Origin: Candidatus Melainabacteria bacterium
GTDB lineage: Bacteria > Cyanobacteriota > Vampirovibrionia > Obscuribacterales > Obscuribacteraceae
Direction of reading: 5' to 3'
Assembly: GCA_003151275.1 (NCBI GenBank)
Contig: PLXC01000147.1
Location: 84,319 to 148,318, forward strand
DNA: 64,000 bases
The notes beneath the pieces were generated by a model. The model made no database searches. It had not been told where the DNA came from and saw only the letters and a program-made list of their open reading frames with translations. Below, in pieces: positions 43,393-52,562 of this stretch; position 1 is the first letter of the stretch, and every line of letters begins with the position of its first letter. Both the position numbers and the translations under genes were made by a program.

Positions 43393-44417
43393 TTCAATAA
43401 ATCCTTCAAATGGATCAAACCGATAGGACGTTCTTTGTCATCTAAAATGAGTAGATCGGATATCGCATGTTTTTCCATAGCTCTCAATGCCTCGACGGCC
43501 AGAGATTTGGAAGAGATTGTCTTTGGACCTTTGGTCATAATTTGCGATGCTACTTTCTCGAAAACAGTCGCTCCGAAGTTTACTAAAGTTCTGCGTAAGT
43601 CACCATCTGTGATGATTCCCTGGAGTTTGCCATTATCGTCGCAAACAGAAGTGAAACCTAAGCGGCGTTTGTCTATCTCATTGAGAACATCTCCATACGC
43701 TGCAGATAGATGAACGGTTGGTACTTCTTGCTCTGAGCGCATGATGTCTGCAACTGTGATCAGTTGCTGTCCTAAACTTCCACCAGGATGGCTGCGCGCG
43801 AAATCTTCCGGTTTGAATCCTTTTTGCACCATGAGCACCATTGCTAGTGCATCACCCATTGCCAACGCGGCTGTTGTCGAAGACGTCGGCGCTAGATTGA
43901 GTGGGCATGCTTCTCTTGCCACACCCACGTCAAGCACTGCATTGCTGTGTTGGGCGAGAGTTGAATTGATGTTTCCGGTCAACGCGATGATTGGGATTCC
44001 CAATCTTTTGATTGGATCAAGAGCCAATTTAATCTCGGTCGTTTCGCCAGATCCTGACAAAGCAACGACGATGTCTTTCTCGTCAAGCATGCCGAAGTCG
44101 CCATGCCTGAGTTCGGCGGGGTGAACGAAGAATGCTGGAGTACCGGTCGACGCGAATGTGGCAGCCAGCTTGGTGGCAATGTGTCCTGATTTGCCCATAC
44201 CGGTGACGACAACCTTGCCGGCGCATGCGCTAAGAAGTTTGACCGCTAAATCGAAGTGCTCGTTTAAGCGCTGGGCAATCGCTAAAATTGCCAGTGCTTC
44301 CATCTCGAGAACCGCTTTACCTTGCAAGCGAAGCTCTGATTCGACCGGCGCGTGGCTCGGTTCAAAATCTACAGTTTGTATTGGCGTCTCTGTTGAGGAC
44401 TCTTTAGAATTAGGCAT
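43377..44417 (-). CDS. kdsD: Arabinose-5-phosphate isomerase (KdsD/KpsF/GutQ)
   Basis: 346 residues. The N-terminal ~35 residues are polar. A SIS domain (~40-200) contains VVVTGMGKSGHIATKLAATF, HPAELRHGDFG and ALSGSGETTEI. Two CBS domains follow (~220-275 and ~285-345; GIITDGDLRRTL, LIHLKDLLKAG). This SIS-CBS-CBS order is diagnostic of D-arabinose-5-phosphate isomerases, which make the precursor of Kdo for lipopolysaccharide. It implies a Gram-negative envelope with Kdo-containing glycolipid. A GutQ-type role in sugar catabolism cannot be excluded. Confidence 0.93.
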   Translation of the reverse strand: MPNSKESSTETPIQTVDFEPSHAPVESELRLQGKAVLEMEALAILAIAQRLNEHFDLAVKLLSACAGKVVVTGMGKSGHIATKLAATFASTGTPAFFVHPAELRHGDFGMLDEKDIVVALSGSGETTEIKLALDPIKRLGIPIIALTGNINSTLAQHSNAVLDVGVAREACPLNLAPTSSTTAALAMGDALAMVLMVQKGFKPEDFARSHPGGSLGQQLITVADIMRSEQEVPTVHLSAAYGDVLNEIDKRRLGFTSVCDDNGKLQGIITDGDLRRTLVNFGATVFEKVASQIMTKGPKTISSKSLAVEALRAMEKHAISDLLILDDKERPIGLIHLKDLLKAGII

Positions 44418-44736
44418 CCCTGGTCTCTTTTGGTGCTTGACAAGCGTTCTTCCAAATGAACAAGGGCATTTTAGCTTTTATGGCGTCGGGTTTTCTTGAC
44501 AAATGTTCAGGTTAAGCAAGAGTTGCGGTATCACTGCTACAGATTGGGGCATCAATTACTGAGCGGTTTGCCCCAAGTGGGCTAACTTCTGATAAGTCGA
44601 GCAGCCTAGACTATCCTCGGATAACTAGTGTGGACTGACGGTTGGACCTTATACTAGGGTACAACTATCTTATGGAAGCCTGTAGATGTGACGTTTCAAG
44701 CTATCGAACTTAACAAAGGATTTTGGATAACCCGCC
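44418..44736 (+). promoter_or_regulatory. Intergenic promoter region of the kinase-propeller gene
   Basis: 319 bases between divergent genes with no ORF of note. A candidate promoter for the rightward gene is TTGGAC (44642-44647) and TATCTT (44666-44671) with 18-nt spacing. No palindrome or terminator stands out. Confidence 0.35.
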
Positions 44737-47286
44737 ATGCCTGTGATTTTTTCCCGGGGCGACAAGTTAGAAAACGGTCACTACACCGTCGTTAAAGAGC
44801 TTGGCGTGGGCGGCATGGGCGTCGTCTACCAGTGTCGAGACGAGCAACTGATGAGGGATGTAGCAATCAAAATGCTGCTTCCTGAGCTAATGACTGATAA
44901 ATCCAGTGTGGAGATTTTCAGACAGGAAGCCAGACTCGCCGCCCAGTTGGAGCATCCGAACATCGTCACGGTCTATGAAATTGGCGTGGAAGAGCGTCAA
45001 AAGAAGCAACACCACTACGTGTCTATGGAGTACCTGCCGGGCGGAAACCTGGCCAATCGGGTGATTAGCGGTCCACTCGCGGTCGAGCACTGCTTGAATT
45101 GGATGAAACAGTTAGCTTCGGGCCTGACGTTCGCCCACAAAAAGGGTGTGATTCACCAGGACATCAAAGCTGACAACATTTTCATCACCACGGAAGGTGA
45201 TTTAAAAATTGGAGACTTCGGGCTGGCTAGGTTGTTGGTCGGTCGAGTCCATTACAATTCTGCAACCAAAGGCATGGGGACTCCGGCGTATATGTCGCCT
45301 GAATTATGTCGTGGTGAACCACAAGATCATCGGTCAGACATATATTCATTAGGCGTACTGTTTTTCGAAATGGCTACAGGGCAACTGCCATTTCGCGCTG
45401 GTGGCATGATTGAAATGGCGACCAAGCACTCATCGGCGCCGATTCCTTCGGCGAAGCGAATCAATCCGCTGATACCAGAAATTTTGGACAAAGTGATCAG
45501 GCGCATGATGGCTAAAACGCCTGAAGAGCGTTATTCAAATATGTCGGAAGTGCTGACAATTCTCGACGATTTGATTTTTGAATTGCGCGTGGCCAGGCTT
45601 GGTTTGGGCAATCGCCCGCTGCTTCGGTCTGGTCCTGGGCAAATGGATCCGGCATTGCAGCAACAGTTGACGCAAGCAAAGGCGAAAGAACTGGATAACA
45701 ACAACGCCTTTGATGGTTCGTGGAACCGATCACCTGGCGATACCGGCAAAGTGGAACAGCAGAAAGTAAGATTGCCGGAGGCGGCCGAATTTCGCGCAGA
45801 GCGCCCTGCTGCTGCTGCCGGATCAGTTAAATCGGAATCAGAAGAGTTGATGGCGCAGCTTGAAAGCAGCGTCGCCGAACAGGCACGGCAAGAGAAGCTG
45901 ACCGGGAAACCTCGGGTCGAGCCGGTGCACCACCCGCGCAAGCCAACTGATTTTGTTTTGTCTCAACGCATTTCAAAACAACCTAACAGTTCAAGCGTGC
46001 AGTCTGGGCCGGTTGTAGAGCCACAGTCACAGCGAATTGAGGCTAAAGCACAATCCAAGGATCCAACAGCGGAGGTCTCCTTTGAAGTTAATAAAACGCC
46101 TCCTCTGACGTCACTGCCAGTGCCGCCACACGATTCGAACTTGGCGCCGCCAGCAGATAATATGGCACTTCCGCACACGCCACCGCAGGCCCTGCCCTCT
46201 GGCTCGGCACCACCAGCAACACCAACCCTAATTTCGCGGAACTTCCAACCGCGAGTTTCGGGCGGTGGCATGAAAGCAACTCCACTGGGTCATTTGAAGG
46301 CTCCCCTGGAAATTGCCTGGACATTTAAAACGCAAGGACCGATTGGATGGTCGTCTTCGCCGGTTCTAGATAAAGATAAGCGAATACTGTATTGCGCTTC
46401 TGCCGATAATTTCGTCTATGCACTTGACGCCGCTACTGGTGAACTGATCTGGAAGCACGACACGGGCGGTCCACTTCTTTCCAGCCCTGTTATCTATGGA
46501 GACAGACTAGCGGTGGTAAATGCGACCGGAGGTGTCATGGCGCTTTTTGCAAAAACAGGCGCCCTGATCTGGAATTTTTCTTGCGAAGACGAACTGATGG
46601 CAACGCCGGTGAATCACAAAGATAACCTTTTGGTACCAACTTCCAAGGGACGTTTGCTTTGCATAGATTTGGCTAGTGGTGTTTTACGCTGGCAACATCA
46701 ATCAAACGAACCAATAGTATGTGCTCCGCAGCGCCACGCTGAACTACTATTATTTGGCACCAAGGGCGGTTTCTTTCACGCTGTTTCTTTGGATCACGGT
46801 AAGAATATTTGGAAATTTCCCGCTGGCTCCCCCATTGTTGCGAGTCCCGCTGCCTCGGTAGACAGCGTTTACTTCGGCACTCAGCATGGCGTTTTCTATG
46901 CGTTAGAAGCAGACAATGGTGGACTGATTTGGGAATACCCAACTGATAAACCAATCGTTTCACGAGCAGTTATCGCATTTACTTCCGTCATATTTGCCAG
47001 CCATGATAAATGGCTCTATTGTTGTGAGAAATATGATGGCAGCCTCAAGTGGAAAGGCGCTGTTCGTGGCAAAGTTGTAGCAAATTTAGTTGTGCACAAA
47101 GACTTGGTTTTAAGCGTAAGTCACGAAGGTTGGCTGCAGGCTTTTTCAACAAAAAGTGGTGAAATTAAATGGCAGAAAGATACGGAGCGCTGTATCGAGT
47201 CGGCACCGCTAGTGGTGAATGACAGATTATATATGGGTAGTGTCGAGGGAGAACTGACCGCCTACGCTTTTCAAGACGGTGGCTGA
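44737..47286 (+). CDS. Ser/Thr protein kinase fused to a PQQ-type beta-propeller
   Basis: 849 residues. The kinase domain (~12-285) has GVGGMGVVY, K45 (VAIK), the catalytic loop HQDIKADN (D142, N147; Gln for Arg), DFG (160-162) and MSPE. All catalytic residues but the HRD arginine are kept, so it should be active. Residues ~300-515 are a long Pro/Ala/Gln-rich linker. The C-terminus (~520-849) is a PQQ/WD-like propeller with repeats such as VYALDAATGELIWKHDTGGP and VMALFAKTGALIWNFS, about seven blades. There is no membrane segment, so unlike PknB-type kinases the propeller is cytoplasmic and may bind a ligand or partner. Confidence 0.92.
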   Translation: MPVIFSRGDKLENGHYTVVKELGVGGMGVVYQCRDEQLMRDVAIKMLLPELMTDKSSVEIFRQEARLAAQLEHPNIVTVYEIGVEERQKKQHHYVSMEYLPGGNLANRVISGPLAVEHCLNWMKQLASGLTFAHKKGVIHQDIKADNIFITTEGDLKIGDFGLARLLVGRVHYNSATKGMGTPAYMSPELCRGEPQDHRSDIYSLGVLFFEMATGQLPFRAGGMIEMATKHSSAPIPSAKRINPLIPEILDKVIRRMMAKTPEERYSNMSEVLTILDDLIFELRVARLGLGNRPLLRSGPGQMDPALQQQLTQAKAKELDNNNAFDGSWNRSPGDTGKVEQQKVRLPEAAEFRAERPAAAAGSVKSESEELMAQLESSVAEQARQEKLTGKPRVEPVHHPRKPTDFVLSQRISKQPNSSSVQSGPVVEPQSQRIEAKAQSKDPTAEVSFEVNKTPPLTSLPVPPHDSNLAPPADNMALPHTPPQALPSGSAPPATPTLISRNFQPRVSGGGMKATPLGHLKAPLEIAWTFKTQGPIGWSSSPVLDKDKRILYCASADNFVYALDAATGELIWKHDTGGPLLSSPVIYGDRLAVVNATGGVMALFAKTGALIWNFSCEDELMATPVNHKDNLLVPTSKGRLLCIDLASGVLRWQHQSNEPIVCAPQRHAELLLFGTKGGFFHAVSLDHGKNIWKFPAGSPIVASPAASVDSVYFGTQHGVFYALEADNGGLIWEYPTDKPIVSRAVIAFTSVIFASHDKWLYCCEKYDGSLKWKGAVRGKVVANLVVHKDLVLSVSHEGWLQAFSTKSGEIKWQKDTERCIESAPLVVNDRLYMGSVEGELTAYAFQDGG

Positions 47287-47377
47287 TAGCGCGTTTGTTC
47301 GTTCCATTTAACAACCATTTCTTTCGCTTCTAGTATATTTAAGCGCTCGATTGGTTTCGCATTACTAAGGAAGAATC

Positions 47378-47968
47378 ATGTCAAGACTGATTTCTGGAAT
47401 AGGCTCATTTGTCGTTACCGTTTCAATGTGCTGTGTTGCAGCATTGGCCGCGGATTACCCTAAAAAGATTTATGATGCGACATACGACATAGTCAACGCT
47501 TCTACCGGCAAGGCTACGATGCGGATGGTTTCGGATGGCAAGGGCCACGTGAGAACCGAGACAACAATGCCGAATTCAAAATTTATTACCATTGCTGACT
47601 ATCCAAAGCTGGAATCAATGACAATTTTGGAAGCGCAAAAAATGGTGATGAAGGGCAAGCTGTCTGCCGAAAGCTATCAAGGTTCAGAGCCGGATGAGAT
47701 GAAGAAAAAGAACGCGAAGGATTTGGGATCCAAAGTGGTGGCCGGTCATCCTTGTCATGGTTACGAATACACAACTAAACAAGGTGCGTACACTTCTACA
47801 ACTGAGACATGGATTGGAAATGATATGGGCTGCTTCGTCCAATCAACTACCACCACCCCTCAAGGTAAGAGTGTCACAACTCTGAAGTCTTTCTCCACCA
47901 AAGCTCCTGACGTTACGTTATTTTCTATGACTCCGCCAGCGGGTTACAAAGTAACCGTTACTAAATAA
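47378..47968 (+). CDS. Secreted LolA/DUF4412-like protein
   Basis: 196 residues with AAGGAAG before the ATG. The signal peptide (FVVTVSMCCVAALAADYP) ends at ALA. The mature part is a single beta-sheet domain: KIYDATYDIVNASTGKATMR, VRTETTMPNSKFITIADYPK, GHPCHGYEYTTKQGAYTST and TETWIGNDMGC. This is the layout of DUF4412/LolA-like proteins that bind lipid or act at the outer membrane. Two Cys may pair. Its upstream neighbour is the kinase-propeller gene (91-nt gap). Function unknown. Confidence 0.65.
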   Translation: MSRLISGIGSFVVTVSMCCVAALAADYPKKIYDATYDIVNASTGKATMRMVSDGKGHVRTETTMPNSKFITIADYPKLESMTILEAQKMVMKGKLSAESYQGSEPDEMKKKNAKDLGSKVVAGHPCHGYEYTTKQGAYTSTTETWIGNDMGCFVQSTTTTPQGKSVTTLKSFSTKAPDVTLFSMTPPAGYKVTVTK

Positions 47969-48025
47969 AATCACGCTGGGTCCGGGCACCAAATCCCATT
48001 GCGCTCTGCGCGCGAGGTAGCATCT

Positions 48026-48994
48026 ATGGGTAATTTTTACTCAAACATCACTTTGTCGACAAACGAACAACAGCCTGTCATCGATTATTTGAATGAATTC
48101 AAGCGACATGCTTACGTTTATAAACAGGACAAATTTGTATGTGTTTTTCCTGCCAACGATCAAGTTCTATTCAAGCTTGCTAAGCGCCTATCGGAACATT
48201 TTAAGTGTGCCGCAATTGGCGTGATGAATCACGATGACAGCCTCTTGTTATATAAGCTCTTTGATTGTGGAAATCTCTTGGATGATTACAACTCCTGCCC
48301 AGGTTATTTTTCAGGAGAGGAGCAGCCGATCTTCGGAGGCGACGCACAGAAACTTTGTGAAATCTACGGTGCTCCCAAAGAAGTCGAGGCGGTCGACGCA
48401 TTATTGCGCAAAGAATACACTTTTGAAATGAATCGACACGACGCCCTCGTGGATAAATTGGGATTGCCTACCTGCACTGCAGGTGGTGGCTTTAGCTATT
48501 TGCAAGAAGACGATGGACCAGACGAATTGGACGTCAGCGATTTGATCGAGACCCATGCGGAAGTCGACGCTCATGAACCGGATAACGAACCGGATGACGA
48601 ACTGGACGATGAATTAGACGATGACAAGTTAAAGGCAACAAAATCGGCTTCCGCAAAGAGCGCTTCGCAGATTAACGAAATTTTGAGCAGTCCCGATTTT
48701 CTAAAGCAGGCCTTGAAACAGGCGCAGGAAGGAGCCAATCAGTATGTGCAAGAAATGCTCGAAGTGCGGGTCGAGGGGACAGCAGGCGGCGGTGCAGTCG
48801 TCGTTACCAGTATAGGTAATCTGCAATTTTCCAGCATAAAGATCAGTGATGAAGCGATTAATTCCGAAGAAGTTGGGTTGCTTGAAGATCTTGTGCTCAC
48901 TGCTCTTAATGATGCAGCGCGAAAAACAAGCGAAAAAATGGAAGAAGTGAAAAAGCGCATGCTTTCAGCGAAATTGGGTCAATTAGGACTGTAA
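48026..48994 (+). CDS. YbaB/EbfC domain fused to an N-terminal unknown domain
   Basis: 322 residues from ATG 48026 (GAGGTAGC upstream; an earlier start at 47999 has no site). Residues ~1-170 form an alpha/beta domain with no name I know (NEQQPVIDYLNEFKRHAYVY). An acidic linker of Glu/Asp/Pro repeats follows (~175-215, NEPDDELDDELDDD). The C-terminal ~100 residues match YbaB (VRVEGTAGGGAVVVTSIGN, VLTALNDAARKTSEKMEEV). YbaB proteins are small nucleoid-associated DNA-binding dimers. The fusion lies 10 nt before a stand-alone YbaB gene, so the two may form a heterodimer. Confidence 0.8.
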   Translation: MGNFYSNITLSTNEQQPVIDYLNEFKRHAYVYKQDKFVCVFPANDQVLFKLAKRLSEHFKCAAIGVMNHDDSLLLYKLFDCGNLLDDYNSCPGYFSGEEQPIFGGDAQKLCEIYGAPKEVEAVDALLRKEYTFEMNRHDALVDKLGLPTCTAGGGFSYLQEDDGPDELDVSDLIETHAEVDAHEPDNEPDDELDDELDDDKLKATKSASAKSASQINEILSSPDFLKQALKQAQEGANQYVQEMLEVRVEGTAGGGAVVVTSIGNLQFSSIKISDEAINSEEVGLLEDLVLTALNDAARKTSEKMEEVKKRMLSAKLGQLGL

Positions 48995-49004
48995 GGAAGC
49001 TGTT

Positions 49005-49310
49005 TTGTCTGAAGATTCTATTCAAAACCCGCTGGTGCAAATGCAACAGCGCATGATGAAAATCAAAGAGGAGCTCGGCACCATCACGGTTGAAGGAACG
49101 GCAGGTGACGGAGCCGTTCGAGTCGTTTATAGCGGGACATCACGGTTTGAATCAGTCAAAATCGATCCCGAATTGGTCACTTTAGAAAACAAATCCAAAC
49201 TTGAGCAACTGCTCTTGGAAGCTGCGCATGATGCCGTAAATCAAGTGCTCAAAGAAGTTAAATCTAAAACCGATTCGTTGCGTCAAGAATTCGGATTGCC
49301 ACCAGTTTAG
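49005..49310 (+). CDS. YbaB/EbfC nucleoid-associated protein
   Basis: 101 residues from TTG 49005, with AAGGA upstream. MQQRMMKIKEELGTITVEGTAGDGAVRVV and LEQLLLEAAHDAVNQVLKEVKSK are the typical YbaB helix-sheet-helix. The usual neighbours dnaX and recR are not present. The preceding gene carries the same domain at its end, so this is a tandem pair in one operon. It is a likely small DNA-binding dimer with a role in nucleoid structure or transcription. Confidence 0.9.
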   Translation: MSEDSIQNPLVQMQQRMMKIKEELGTITVEGTAGDGAVRVVYSGTSRFESVKIDPELVTLENKSKLEQLLLEAAHDAVNQVLKEVKSKTDSLRQEFGLPPV

Positions 49311-49423
49311 TTTTCTTTTGACATTCGGAGAGTAAGATCATAAGTTTAACAACGCACGTCACGCCTATAAGTGAAGATGGCGGCACCATTCATTATCAGT
49401 GTGTTTGTCTTGACGCGAAGATA

Positions 49424-49435
49424 CTTGAACTCAAG
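49424..49435 (+). promoter_or_regulatory. MarR-type operator candidate
   Basis: CTTGA-AC-TCAAG is a perfect inverted repeat with flanking ATA on the left and GTGTAT on the right, 38 nt before the marR start. It resembles MhqR/OhrR-type operators in shape and is probably bound by the MarR protein itself. Confidence 0.5.
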
Positions 49436-49473
49436 GTGTATGCTAAGATACGTTTATTCATTGAGAGGCACAA

Positions 49474-49905
49474 ATGGACACTAGCGGCATTCATACCTGG
49501 CTAGTTTTGTGGAAGGCTTACGATGCCTGTCACGTAAAGGCGGAGCGAAGCATTGAAAGTCTGGGCATTTGCTATTCGGACTTCGCCGTTCTTGAATGTT
49601 TGTTTCATCGCGGACCCCAAACAATCAATGCGATTGGGGCAAGAGTCTCACTGACTAGTGGCTCAATTACGACTGCAGTGGACAGACTAGAACGCAGAGG
49701 ATTTGTCGAGCGGCAAAATTCAGATGAAGACAGACGCGCTAAAGTCGTTAGTCTGACCAAGGAAGGCAAGAAAGTTATCCAAGTAGCCTTTGAAAAGCAT
49801 CAAGTCGATATGGAAAGAATGGCTGCATCCTTGAGCATTTCCGAGAGGCAAACACTGCTCAAACTTCTGAAGAAATTGGGTAAGGCTGCCGCTGCGTCCG
49901 ACTAA
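49474..49905 (+). CDS. MarR-family transcription regulator
   Basis: 143 residues with a GAGAGGCACAA site. The winged helix-turn-helix spans ~35-105: LGICYSDFAVLECLFHRGPQ, INAIGARVSLTSGSITTAVDRLERRGF (recognition helix) and the wing SDEDRRAKVVSLT. The dimer helices are at both ends. No Cys matches the OhrR sensing position in an obvious way (CYSD occurs at ~33-36). Its target is probably itself and the GNAT gene 128 nt downstream. The ligand is unknown. Confidence 0.9.
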   Translation: MDTSGIHTWLVLWKAYDACHVKAERSIESLGICYSDFAVLECLFHRGPQTINAIGARVSLTSGSITTAVDRLERRGFVERQNSDEDRRAKVVSLTKEGKKVIQVAFEKHQVDMERMAASLSISERQTLLKLLKKLGKAAAASD

Positions 49906-49940
49906 TTGCTGTGTCCGGTTTATATGGTGAGTATCGTCTG

Positions 49941-49980
49941 GACTGCACCGGACTGCACCGGACTGCTCTGGACTGATTGA
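49941..49980. repeat. Four-copy 10-bp tandem repeat
   Basis: Units at 49941, 49951, 49961 and 49971 read GACTGCACCG, GACTGCACCG, GACTGCTCTG and GACTGATTGA. It lies between marR and the GNAT gene. The exact 10-bp period equals one DNA turn. Confidence 0.85.
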
Positions 49981-50033
49981 ATACCATTAAGTGGCGATTG
50001 GGCATTGTTATTAGAGGAGAAAATTAAACTGCC

Positions 50034-50561
50034 ATGCGCACAGAAATGCATCTAGTGAGCAAGTTGCCTGAAAGCATGCAAATTGAGTTGAAAAGTCGTG
50101 TCGACAGAGAGTTCGGAAGTGTCCCCATCGTGCGCGAACACGTCTGGGCTGAACCAACCTGGGCATTCCTGGGTTTTGTTGACGACCAGCTGGTTAGTTT
50201 TTTGAATGTTGTCGATCGCCAGGTCCTGGCAGATAGCGAAACTAGGCATTTCTTCGGGCTCAACAATGTGATCACCGATCCTCAGCATCGAGGGAAGGGA
50301 TATTCCAAAGTGCTAAATAGGAATGTCATCGAGTTTATGAGCGAGTCAGATCCCAACGCATGTGGATTTCTGTTTTGTGCAAATGATCTCATTCCCTTCT
50401 ACACCGATTTGGGTTGGAAAAAGTTTGAGGGCGAAGTAATCGTCTCTCAGCCTTCAGGCGATAAGCGTTGGCAGTCAAATGCTATGTTTTATGATTTTTC
50501 CGGCTCTCATTCTCAGTCTCAGTCATGGAAGACGGTTCACCTTTGTGGGCTTCCTTGGTAA
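50034..50561 (+). CDS. GNAT-family N-acetyltransferase
   Basis: 175 residues with GAGGAG before the ATG. The acetyl-CoA loop is seen in NNVITDPQHRGKGYSKVLNRN (V..P..RGKG), followed by CGFLFCANDLIPFYTDLGW with the typical C-terminal YxxxGW. Substrate unknown. Single-domain GNATs of this size act on antibiotics, amino acids or proteins. It is downstream of the MarR gene across the decamer repeat and may share its control. Confidence 0.85.
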   Translation: MRTEMHLVSKLPESMQIELKSRVDREFGSVPIVREHVWAEPTWAFLGFVDDQLVSFLNVVDRQVLADSETRHFFGLNNVITDPQHRGKGYSKVLNRNVIEFMSESDPNACGFLFCANDLIPFYTDLGWKKFEGEVIVSQPSGDKRWQSNAMFYDFSGSHSQSQSWKTVHLCGLPW

Positions 50562-50876
50562 TGCTTCGTTCTTACATTGATGCCGTAACTTAAACTGATA
50601 CCGCAGATGGTGTTTGTTAGGCACACAGTTTCAACTTGTGACAGCGAAAGGTTGATGAGGGAGCTAAAGCGATTTGTTAGGCTGGATCCTCAATTGTTTA
50701 CAGCGGCTATTTTTTTGCGGACTGTGATTGCGTCTCTTAGAACATAGTCTGTGATCGATGGTACCCAACCACTTGCGGATTCTTGCGTGCAGCTTCTTAG
50801 GCGGAAGAAATGGTAATGTGCTTGTGTAATGTGCATGTGAATATGAGACTTAACTTCAAACTAGGAGCACCAGTAA
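50562..50876. other. Intergenic region, no gene seen
   Basis: 315 bases without a supported gene. Two copies of TTTGTTAGGC occur near 50610 and 50673. The right end holds AGGAG (50863-50867), the ribosome site of the next gene, 9 nt before a CTG. Confidence 0.5.
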
Positions 50877-52385
50877 CTGCGCAAGCCAGATCACAATCTA
50901 AAGAGCGCTTTAGTTGCAGCTGTTTTGATGGTCGCAGTGCTCGTTTGTCAGCACCCTTGTGCCGCTTACGAGGTCACACGCGATCAGGATTTATTTGTCC
51001 TCAGTGACAGTCGAAAAGACGCCGCACTGATTGATAAGTTTATGAAAGACCTAAAGCTTTTCACGACTGACTCCCTGCTACTTCGTATTTGGCTCGATCC
51101 TTTCAACGGTCAGTTTCAGACTAAAACTTCTCTGAGACCGCCCATTAGATTGCAAAATGACGTTGATAAACAACACGAACAGGTGTCTCCTTCAGAAGTT
51201 ATAGGATTGAATAACGAAGGCGTCAAAGACCTCAATAAGGCTGATTATCTTGCTGCGATAAAGATGTTTGAATTGGCTCTGGCGGCTGACCCTGACTATA
51301 AGCTCGCACTCGATAATTTGGCGATCGCCTACAATAATTTCGGTCTAGCAATTAGGAACAAACCGTCGCAAGCCCTTAAACAATTTCATTCAGCGATGTT
51401 CGTAAACCCTGCCAACAAGACTACGGCTCAAAACGTCGAAGGCATCATAAGAATGATGGGCAAGGATCCGATGTCGGTTAAAGATCGAATTCAGTTTGCT
51501 GACCAATGCAACTCAGAAGGCGATTTTTTGGGTGCAGTTGTGGAATACAGTGCTGCACTTGAATTAAAACAGGATCCACTTCTGCGCGCCAAGTTGCTAG
51601 ATGCCTTCGCTTGGATGAAACCTAGCCAAAAAATGTTAAACCCATCTTTCGTTAAGATTGATACCGCAGTCAGTGTCGTTGATAAACAGAAAAATGTGCC
51701 ACAAAAATCCTATTTATATGCGACACACAGTACTGTGAAAAAAGACGATCCTGATTTTGTTGGTTACATGGCAGACCTACAAAGAAGAATTAAGATGAAT
51801 TGGTCGCCACCTAAAGCAAACACTTCCAGCCGTGCGGTCGTCATTTTTAAGTTGAATGGAAAGGGTGAGCTCCTAAAACTACAGCTTGATAAAAGCTCGG
51901 GATTAACTATCGCGGACATACATGCACTTCGTGCCGTTGAAATGGCGGCACCGTTCCCACCGCTTCCGGAGGGAGCTGCGCCTACGGTAGATATTCAATT
52001 CACGTTCGACTACAACGTCTGGAACGGTGGGGGAATCCACTCCTCAAAAAAAGAACTGAAAGTCCTTAATGCAGAACCAGCATATCCTTACGCATCACTT
52101 GCTTCTTACATGAATGATTTGGAGTCACGTATTAAAAAGACCTGGGGTCCGCCTGCGGGGCATGAATCTGCCATCGTTTCGGTTCTATTCCGAGTGAATG
52201 CGAATGGAGAAGTTTCCGATTTGAAGTTGTATCGATCATCCGGACATGCCACCGCGGACGAGGCAGCCTTGCAAGCGATCCAACGTGCGGCTCCTTTCGC
52301 GATACCCCCCGCGCGGGTAGGTGTTCCACTCGACGTTCAATACACTTTTGATCGTAGATTACTTTGGTCGGGTAAGCCTTTCTGA
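50877..52385 (+). CDS. Secreted TPR protein with two TonB C-terminal-like domains; probable CTG start
   Basis: About 502 residues if translation starts at CTG 50877. That codon lies 9 nt after AGGAG and gives a complete signal peptide (n-region RKPDHNLK, core SALVAAVLMVAVLVC). The alternatives TTG 50925 and ATG 50928 have no ribosome site and would cut the signal peptide. A TPR region spans ~105-230 (ALAADPDYKLALDNLAIAYN). Two ~90-residue repeats follow, YMADLQRRIKMNWSPPKANT... and YMNDLESRIKKTWGPPAGHE..., both ending in a VDIQFTFD/LDVQYTFD strand. This is the TonB C-terminal fold. Without an N-terminal TonB anchor it probably binds outer-membrane or wall partners, not ExbB. Confidence 0.75.
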   Translation: MRKPDHNLKSALVAAVLMVAVLVCQHPCAAYEVTRDQDLFVLSDSRKDAALIDKFMKDLKLFTTDSLLLRIWLDPFNGQFQTKTSLRPPIRLQNDVDKQHEQVSPSEVIGLNNEGVKDLNKADYLAAIKMFELALAADPDYKLALDNLAIAYNNFGLAIRNKPSQALKQFHSAMFVNPANKTTAQNVEGIIRMMGKDPMSVKDRIQFADQCNSEGDFLGAVVEYSAALELKQDPLLRAKLLDAFAWMKPSQKMLNPSFVKIDTAVSVVDKQKNVPQKSYLYATHSTVKKDDPDFVGYMADLQRRIKMNWSPPKANTSSRAVVIFKLNGKGELLKLQLDKSSGLTIADIHALRAVEMAAPFPPLPEGAAPTVDIQFTFDYNVWNGGGIHSSKKELKVLNAEPAYPYASLASYMNDLESRIKKTWGPPAGHESAIVSVLFRVNANGEVSDLKLYRSSGHATADEAALQAIQRAAPFAIPPARVGVPLDVQYTFDRRLLWSGKPF

Positions 52386-52562
52386 GGATCCGGTCTAGGC
52401 TTTTTTCACACGGTCTGTCCGTTGCCGGGTGCGGAACTCTAGTATTACCAGATGCTCCACTAGCCTTCCTGAAATACTCATCCATTCATCTATTTTCATT
52501 GCTGAGCGTGAGAATTCCGGCGCTCCTGTGCACAATATGAATGACGTCTTGAGGCTATAGAA

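Noticed and set aside
49941..49980. CRISPR-like array
   Set aside because: Units of 10 bp without spacers are a simple tandem repeat; no cas genes occur in the window.
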